Assembly: GCA_009746045.1 (NCBI GenBank)
Contig: RPFO01000131.1
Span: 554,162-618,161, forward strand
Direction of reading: 5' to 3'
DNA from: Mesostigma viride
Taxonomy: Eukaryota; Streptophyta; Mesostigmatophyceae; Mesostigmatales; Mesostigmataceae
Length of the DNA stretch: 64,000 nucleotides
A model generated the notes under the pieces. It saw only the letters and a program-made list of their open reading frames with translations, did not search any database and was not told where the DNA came from. Shown here in pieces: positions 59,767 through 64,000 of the stretch. Made by a program: the position numbers and the translations under genes. Each line of letters starts with the position of its first letter. Within the stretch, counting starts at the first letter, position 1.

Positions 59767-60052
59767 GGGAGCGGTGCCTTCTTCCACTACCTCTTCCAGC
59801 ACCCCTGCCACCTCGTGACTGGTGGCAGCAGGTACGCTCAGGCCGTAGGCGCGATAGGATGAGTCGGGCTTTTAATGCTCGCACACTAGCCTGTCAGACG
59901 GTTAGGGCGTTAAACTGGATGGGGGGGGGGGGCGAGACCCGCCTGCTGTAGATTCAGCCCGTGTGCCCGGGCCTCTGCAGCAGGCGGCCCTAGATGGGAT
60001 CGATGATGCTTGCAGGTCCTTTGTCCGCCGGAACGGTGGTTCCGTAGCGGCA
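59767..60052 (+). other. Gag-Pol intergenic spacer of the YR retroelement
   Basis: Stops in the Pol frame at 59,816, 59,846 and 59,855 rule out simple read-through or frameshift. CAGGTACGC at 59,829 resembles a splice donor and CCTCTGCAG at 59,972-59,980 an acceptor, so an intron is possible but unproven. A run of G (about 59,920-59,932) lies within. Confidence 0.4.
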
Positions 60053-62893
60053 ATGGCAGGATCTGTAGTGGATGGGGGTGAATATGCTGAAGGAGCCCCT
60101 TACGAACCGTTAGTGGCCGCACGCTTGGCTTTGCCTGGTCCGGGGGAAGGTGGCCAAGTGGATGTGCTGAACTTACTACCCCCCTCTTGGGGAGCAATTT
60201 TGAATGATGAGAGTAGGATGGTACGGACGCTGAGCCCAGCAGAGCGGATCTTGCAGAAGTCGATGCGGATCTCGCGGGGGTGTAGCATGGAGGAGTTCGC
60301 GCGGGTTTGCACGGTGTGTGTGGAGAGGGGGATTTTGGGTGGATTTTTTGAGGAGGAGCCGCCTATGGTGAACGGTACTTTCGGGGTCGGAAAGCCCGAC
60401 GGCCGTATACGGCTGATTGTGGACAACCGGCGTGGCAACATGCCACTACCTGATCCTATGCCCGCTTTTTTACCACACCTTGGCGTGATTTGCGATTTGC
60501 CCACGCGCGCTGGGGAGGATGTTTTTGGGGGCGTATCAGATTTGGATTCGTACTACAACAGACTCCGCCTGCCAGTTTGGATGCGGCGGTACTGTGCGTG
60601 GATGCCGGTGTGGTCGGATCTGGTGGGCCTGAGTGGGGCTCGTCGGAAGGTGTGGCCGTGGATGTTGTGCTGGCCAATGGGCAACAAGCTGGCCGTCGCG
60701 GTGGCCCAGTGTGTGCATCAGTCTGTGTTGTACCGCTGTGGCCCCAAGCCGCCGTTGGAGGCTAGTCGTGGGCTGAGCATCAACATGTCCGCGCTGATCC
60801 TGGTGGCGGAGGCCAACGAGGCGGGGGAGACCGTCCGGCTGAGGCTGGAGGAGGACCCTGCTGCGCCCTTGGCGCCCTCGCCGTGCTTCGAATCTCGGCA
60901 GGATCTGGAAGGTATGCATGCTGTGACGATCGATGATCTCCATTTCACCCACTGTGCGTCGGTGGATGGGGTGAATCAGCAGCTAGATCGTGTTCAGGCT
61001 GCCTACGCCGCTGTTGGGCTGGTGCAGAAGTCTGACAAGGTGGTACGGGCGACAGCAGAGCAGACTGGTGTGCAGGCGGTGGGGGTCATTCACCAAAGGG
61101 ATGGTGACGTGGTGCCTGTTCCTGAGCGTGTGGTGGCAGTTATCGCCGCTACTCATAGAATCTTAGATCGCGGGTTTACATACTACCGCGAACTTAGTTC
61201 TGTGCTTGGGAAGTGGGTGTGGATGCATCTGCTGTGCCGCCCCATGCTTTCGGTGTGGTCTGAGACGTACCGGCTGCTAGCAGCCATGAATGCCTCCCTG
61301 CCTGGGCGCCGCTGGCGCCTCCCTGCGGGGGCCCGCCAGGAGCTTCAGGCGGCGATCGACCTGGCCCCCTTTTTGAGGGCGGCCAGGGCCCGGCCCCTTT
61401 CTGACCGGGTCGTCGCAAGTGATGCGAGCGGCTCCGGCGGTGGGGTGGTCTACAGGGACCTGCCTGGGGCCGATTGTGCCCGGCTGGCGACCCGGCGCGA
61501 AGCGCGGGGGTGGCGGACGACAGCTTTAACGTCTGGGGAGGACTGGGACCTGGAGCGCATGGAGGAGGGGGACTACAGCCTGCTGGATAGTGGCCACTGG
61601 CGTACGGCACTGTCCTACCGGTGGCGGGGGCAGCCTAACCACATCAACGTCAAGGAGGCGATTGCTGCGACACAGGGGGTCGAGTGGTCGTGCCGGACCA
61701 AGGCGTGTCGGGGTAAGCGAGTCGTCCGGCTCGTAGACTCCAGTGCTGTGGTGGGGGCGTTTGTCAGAGGGCGGTCGTCTTCCTACCGTCTCAACCAGCT
61801 GGTTCGACGCTACTGCGCTCTGTCACTGGCTGGCGACATGCAGAGCCACTGGGTCTGGGTGGCTACCGACCACAACCCAGCTGACAAGGCCAGTCGGCGT
61901 GGCGCTTGGGTTCCTGACTTGACCCGGTGTGGTGACGTGCATCCCAACCCTGGGCCTGAGGGGGCGCGACGCCCTCGGGACTTGGCACTTTTGGAGGGCA
62001 CAGTCAACCCTGTGTCTACCTTGCCAGCGTACCGACGTGCGGCGGCTGTCTACGTGGCGTGGGCGCCACCTGGCCCTGTCGACCCAGCTGACGCCGAAGC
62101 CATTTTCTGTGAGTGGATTTCTGCTGTCTACCATGCCAGAGGCGGGCGGGGGCGTACCTTATGCCAGCATGCCAAGGCCTGTCTGCACCTGTACTACCCC
62201 GACATTGTTCGGAATTGGGTACTGGCGGACCGCCTGCTAGCAGGTTGGCAGCGGCTTGTTCCGGCTGTCAGCCCTCCGCCTATGCCCTGGCGCCTTTGCT
62301 ATTTCACTGCCCTGTTGCTAGTTTCACGTCGACAGGTGCATTTGAGTGCGTTGATTATTATTGCTTTCCAGCAGTATTTACGCATTAGCGAGGCGCTAGG
62401 GCTGCGGGTTCGGGATGTGGCTCATCCCGGCCACCCCCTTCTCGAGCCAGGGCCCATGGTCGGTGCCCTTGTGCTGCGCAACCCCAAAACTGCGCAGGGG
62501 GCGGCCCAGCACGTCCTCGTCCGGGATCCACTTTCTTTGTGGCTCCTGCGACGTCTGACGGCTGGCCAGCCCCCGGATGCACTCCTCTTTCGAGGCTTAA
62601 CGTACAGCCAGGCTAGGCAGCAGTGGGAGGCTGTGCAGGCCCGCATGAGCATCCCAGGGATGTTTTCTTTTCACAGCCTCCGGCATGGGGGGGCGACGCA
62701 CGACGCCATCGCTGGCGAGTCGCCGGAGGCCATCCAGCTGCGCGGCCGGTGGGCTTCGGCCCTCTCGGTCACGCGCTACATTGGCCTCCACCGCAGCCTC
62801 CTGGGGCGCGACATCCCACCCGCCCTCTGGGCTCAGGCCCTGGGTTTTGACCCAGCGGCTTTCCGGCGCCACTTCGGTGGCGTCGAGTTTTGA
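60053..62893 (+). CDS. pol: YR retroelement Pol: RT, RNase H, 2A-like motif, tyrosine recombinase
   Basis: 946 residues from the first in-frame ATG; the frame is open upstream to about 59,963 with a GTG but no ATG. RT: GKPDGRIRLIVDNRR (about 113), motif A SDLDSYYNRL with Asp163, WPMGNKLA, and IDD at 293-295 as the YxDD equivalent. RNase H: Asp457 (SDASGSGG), Glu535 (NVKEAIA), Asp562 (LVDSS) and Asp606 (DHNPADKAS), all four present. GDVHPNPGP at 627-635 is a 2A-like motif. Tyrosine recombinase: Arg777 (YLRISEAL), His874 and Arg877 (HSLRHGG), Trp900 and nucleophile Tyr909 (TRYIG). Replaces integrase function and explains the absence of a target duplication. Complete and undamaged. Confidence 0.93.
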   Translation: MAGSVVDGGEYAEGAPYEPLVAARLALPGPGEGGQVDVLNLLPPSWGAILNDESRMVRTLSPAERILQKSMRISRGCSMEEFARVCTVCVERGILGGFFEEEPPMVNGTFGVGKPDGRIRLIVDNRRGNMPLPDPMPAFLPHLGVICDLPTRAGEDVFGGVSDLDSYYNRLRLPVWMRRYCAWMPVWSDLVGLSGARRKVWPWMLCWPMGNKLAVAVAQCVHQSVLYRCGPKPPLEASRGLSINMSALILVAEANEAGETVRLRLEEDPAAPLAPSPCFESRQDLEGMHAVTIDDLHFTHCASVDGVNQQLDRVQAAYAAVGLVQKSDKVVRATAEQTGVQAVGVIHQRDGDVVPVPERVVAVIAATHRILDRGFTYYRELSSVLGKWVWMHLLCRPMLSVWSETYRLLAAMNASLPGRRWRLPAGARQELQAAIDLAPFLRAARARPLSDRVVASDASGSGGGVVYRDLPGADCARLATRREARGWRTTALTSGEDWDLERMEEGDYSLLDSGHWRTALSYRWRGQPNHINVKEAIAATQGVEWSCRTKACRGKRVVRLVDSSAVVGAFVRGRSSSYRLNQLVRRYCALSLAGDMQSHWVWVATDHNPADKASRRGAWVPDLTRCGDVHPNPGPEGARRPRDLALLEGTVNPVSTLPAYRRAAAVYVAWAPPGPVDPADAEAIFCEWISAVYHARGGRGRTLCQHAKACLHLYYPDIVRNWVLADRLLAGWQRLVPAVSPPPMPWRLCYFTALLLVSRRQVHLSALIIIAFQQYLRISEALGLRVRDVAHPGHPLLEPGPMVGALVLRNPKTAQGAAQHVLVRDPLSLWLLRRLTAGQPPDALLFRGLTYSQARQQWEAVQARMSIPGMFSFHSLRHGGATHDAIAGESPEAIQLRGRWASALSVTRYIGLHRSLLGRDIPPALWAQALGFDPAAFRRHFGGVEF
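61931..61957 (+). other. 2A-like ribosome-skipping motif between RNase H and recombinase
   Basis: Encodes GDVHPNPGP. Classical 2A peptides end D-[VI]-E-x-N-P-G/P; here His replaces Glu, and the NPG/P core is intact. It lies exactly in the RNase H-recombinase linker, where separation into two proteins would make sense. Activity is not proven by sequence. Confidence 0.55.
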
Positions 62894-63088
62894 CGTCCTC
62901 CTGTTTTTACCTCTCGTCTTTTAGCTATCAACTGACCTCACCCTTGTGTGGGAGGTCAGGGGGGAAATGGTTTAACTAACCCGAGGGTGAACCTGGGTTG
63001 GGACAAAGTACCCCCATAGCTAGGTAGTTTAAGTTTTCTTTTTTGCATGTCCTACGTATTTTCGGCTGTTAGCCATGTAAGGAGATGT
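62894..63088 (+). other. YR retroelement 3' non-coding region before B1
   Basis: Contains CTGACCTCACCC...GGGAGGTCAG, an inverted pair near 62,933-62,960 that could form a stem after the stop codon. No gene. Confidence 0.5.
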
Positions 63089-63287
63089 GGGTAGAGCAGG
63101 GGCACAGCTGCTGTGGGCTGGCCCTGCACATTCACATAGTGTGCTCACCCTAGCATACAGATGGCCGTGTTGCCATCTGGTAGACATGTCTGTGTTATTC
63201 CACCGTATAGAGCTAGCACACATATTGTAATAAATTTGATGTTTTGTGGTGATGCATGCAAAGCAAGGCAAGGCCAGAAATGGATTT
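63089..63287 (+). repeat. split direct repeat B1
   Basis: 199 bp from GGGTAGAGCAGGGGCAC to AATGGATTT, repeated at 63,519-63,717. Confidence 0.95.
63226..63234 (+). terminator. polyadenylation-signal-like TGTAATAAA
   Basis: Overlapping TGTAA (the common signal of volvocine green algae) and AATAAA in repeat B1; the same at 63,656-63,664 in B2. Inferred 3' end signal. Confidence 0.4.
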
Positions 63288-63493
63288 GGTGAGCTATGCT
63301 CATTTTATCTATGACTAACCTGCTGAGCGGAGAATGCAACGCCGTATAGCACCAAAAGAAAAAATAATTTTAGAAAAAATATTTTTTGTGCTGGCACCCG
63401 TACCCCAGCCACCCAGGTAGGGGTTGGCTGGAGAGGTGGTTGCTATAAAGGGTGGGCTTCCATTCTAGGGAAGCAGGTTGTTTTCTTTTGCCT
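63288..63493 (+). repeat. split direct repeat A2
   Basis: 206-bp copy of A1, directly abutting B1 and followed by 25 bp (CCCACCCGCCCACC...) before B2. Confidence 0.95.
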
Positions 63494-63518
63494 CCCACCC
63501 GCCCACCCTGGCAAAAGG

Positions 63519-63717
63519 GGGTAGAGCAGGGGCACAGCTGCTGTGGGCTGGCCCTGCACATTCACATAGTGTGCTCACCCTAGCATACAGATGGCCGTGT
63601 TGCCATCTGGTAGACATGTCTGTGTTATTCCACCGTATAGAGCTAGCACACATATTGTAATAAATTTGATGTTTTGTGGTGATGCATGCAAAGCAAGGCA
63701 AGGCCAGAAATGGATTT
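63519..63717 (+). repeat. split direct repeat B2
   Basis: 199-bp copy of B1; its end AATGGATTT meets AATGATGAGGATTC of the satellite. Confidence 0.95.
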
Positions 63718-64000
63718 AATGATGAGGATTCAGGCTCCCATGGTGTCATCATGGCCCGTCTACGTACATGGATGTCAAGGAATAGTAAATGATGAGGATT
63801 CAGGCTCCCATGGTGTCTCCATGGCCCGTCTACGTACATGAATGGCAAGTATGTAATTAATGATGAGGATTCAGGCTCCCATGGTGTCATCATGGCCCGT
63901 CTACGTACATGGATGTCATTTATGTAATTAATGATGAGGATTCAGGCTCCCATGGTGTCATCATGGCCCGTCTACGTACATGGATGTCAAAGAAAAAAAA
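63718..64000 (+). repeat. minisatellite block H (forward), continues past the window
   Basis: Four forward units running to the window end, in the same unit order as 54,270-54,530. Confidence 0.95.

Larger units (their letters stand above)
58378..63717 (+). mobile_element. tyrosine-recombinase (DIRS-order, PAT/Ngaro-like) retrotransposon, 5,340 bp, apparently intact
   Basis: Split direct repeats in the order A1 - ORFs - B1 - A2 - B2: A at 58,378-58,586 and 63,288-63,493, B at 63,089-63,287 and 63,519-63,717. This arrangement is diagnostic of PAT- and Ngaro-type YR retroelements. There is no target duplication; joining the flanks restores an unbroken satellite unit. The interior has a Gag-like frame and one frame with RT, RNase H and tyrosine recombinase. 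No methyltransferase domain was noticed. All key catalytic residues are present, so it may be autonomous. Confidence 0.93.

Noticed and set aside
58728-59951. 407-residue frame overlapping the YR element Gag
   Set aside because: Shadow frame with Gly/Arg/Trp/Cys-rich composition typical of GC-rich off-frame translation. The 58,663 frame has the better start and composition.

Overview
This is a eukaryotic, transposon-saturated window with no convincing host housekeeping gene. A dispersed minisatellite with a unit of about 70-71 bp forms the background, roughly 15 kb in total (3.74-4.08, 11.72-15.17, 18.71-19.39, 24.54-26.18, 42.33-44.81, 51.27-54.93, 55.45-58.38 and 63.72-64.0 kb). Almost everything else is a mobile element inserted into it, often one inside another. 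Two things fit a unicellular alga, perhaps a green or prasinophyte alga: a tyrosine-recombinase retrotransposon with split direct repeats (PAT/Kangaroo-like, known from volvocine algae among others) and a TGTAATAAA-type 3' end signal. Neither is decisive and the species cannot be named from sequence alone.

Layout. 1-3,739: simple repeat, a 752-bp fold-back palindrome and a diverged repeat with a minus-strand coding remnant. 4,076-11,722: LTR retrotransposon 'Copia-1' (TSD ACTAT). 11,723-15,172: satellite, which flips orientation at about 14,230. 15,173-16,988: 5'-truncated LINE, whose TTAA-rich tail holds a TTAA-flanked DNA element (16,989-18,706). 19,391-24,538: TA-flanked DNA element with 37-bp TIRs. 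26,183-42,329: 'Copia-2' copy 1 on the minus strand, split by a 9.7-kb CACTA-like element (30,655-40,336) that itself carries a MITE, LINE fragments, minisatellites and one gene-like exon. 44,812-51,266: 'Copia-2' copy 2 on the plus strand, with open gag and pol frames. 54,932-55,449: a second 5'-truncated LINE copy. 58,378-63,717: an apparently intact tyrosine-recombinase retroelement.

Most interesting points. (i) Both LTR families have the order Gag - integrase - aspartic-protease-like domain - RT - RNase H. The protease-like domain sits between integrase and RT rather than before integrase. They also share an HGDD reverse-transcriptase motif, a D-T-[Q/K]-A protease motif, LTRs ending AGTT...AACT instead of TG...CA, and no evident primer-binding site. 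This looks like a distinct lineage of Copia-like elements. (ii) Gag and Pol lie in successive -1 frames, with slippery-looking sequences at the joins. (iii) The YR retroelement carries a 2A-like GDVHPNPGP motif exactly between RNase H and the recombinase. (iv) Two LINE insertions use the same position in the satellite unit, and three other retroelement insertions use its AATTAAT position, so the satellite behaves as a preferred landing pad.

Limits: all homology calls come from reading motifs by eye; no database search or alignment was run. Most of the many short reading frames in the satellite and microsatellites are artefacts and are left out.
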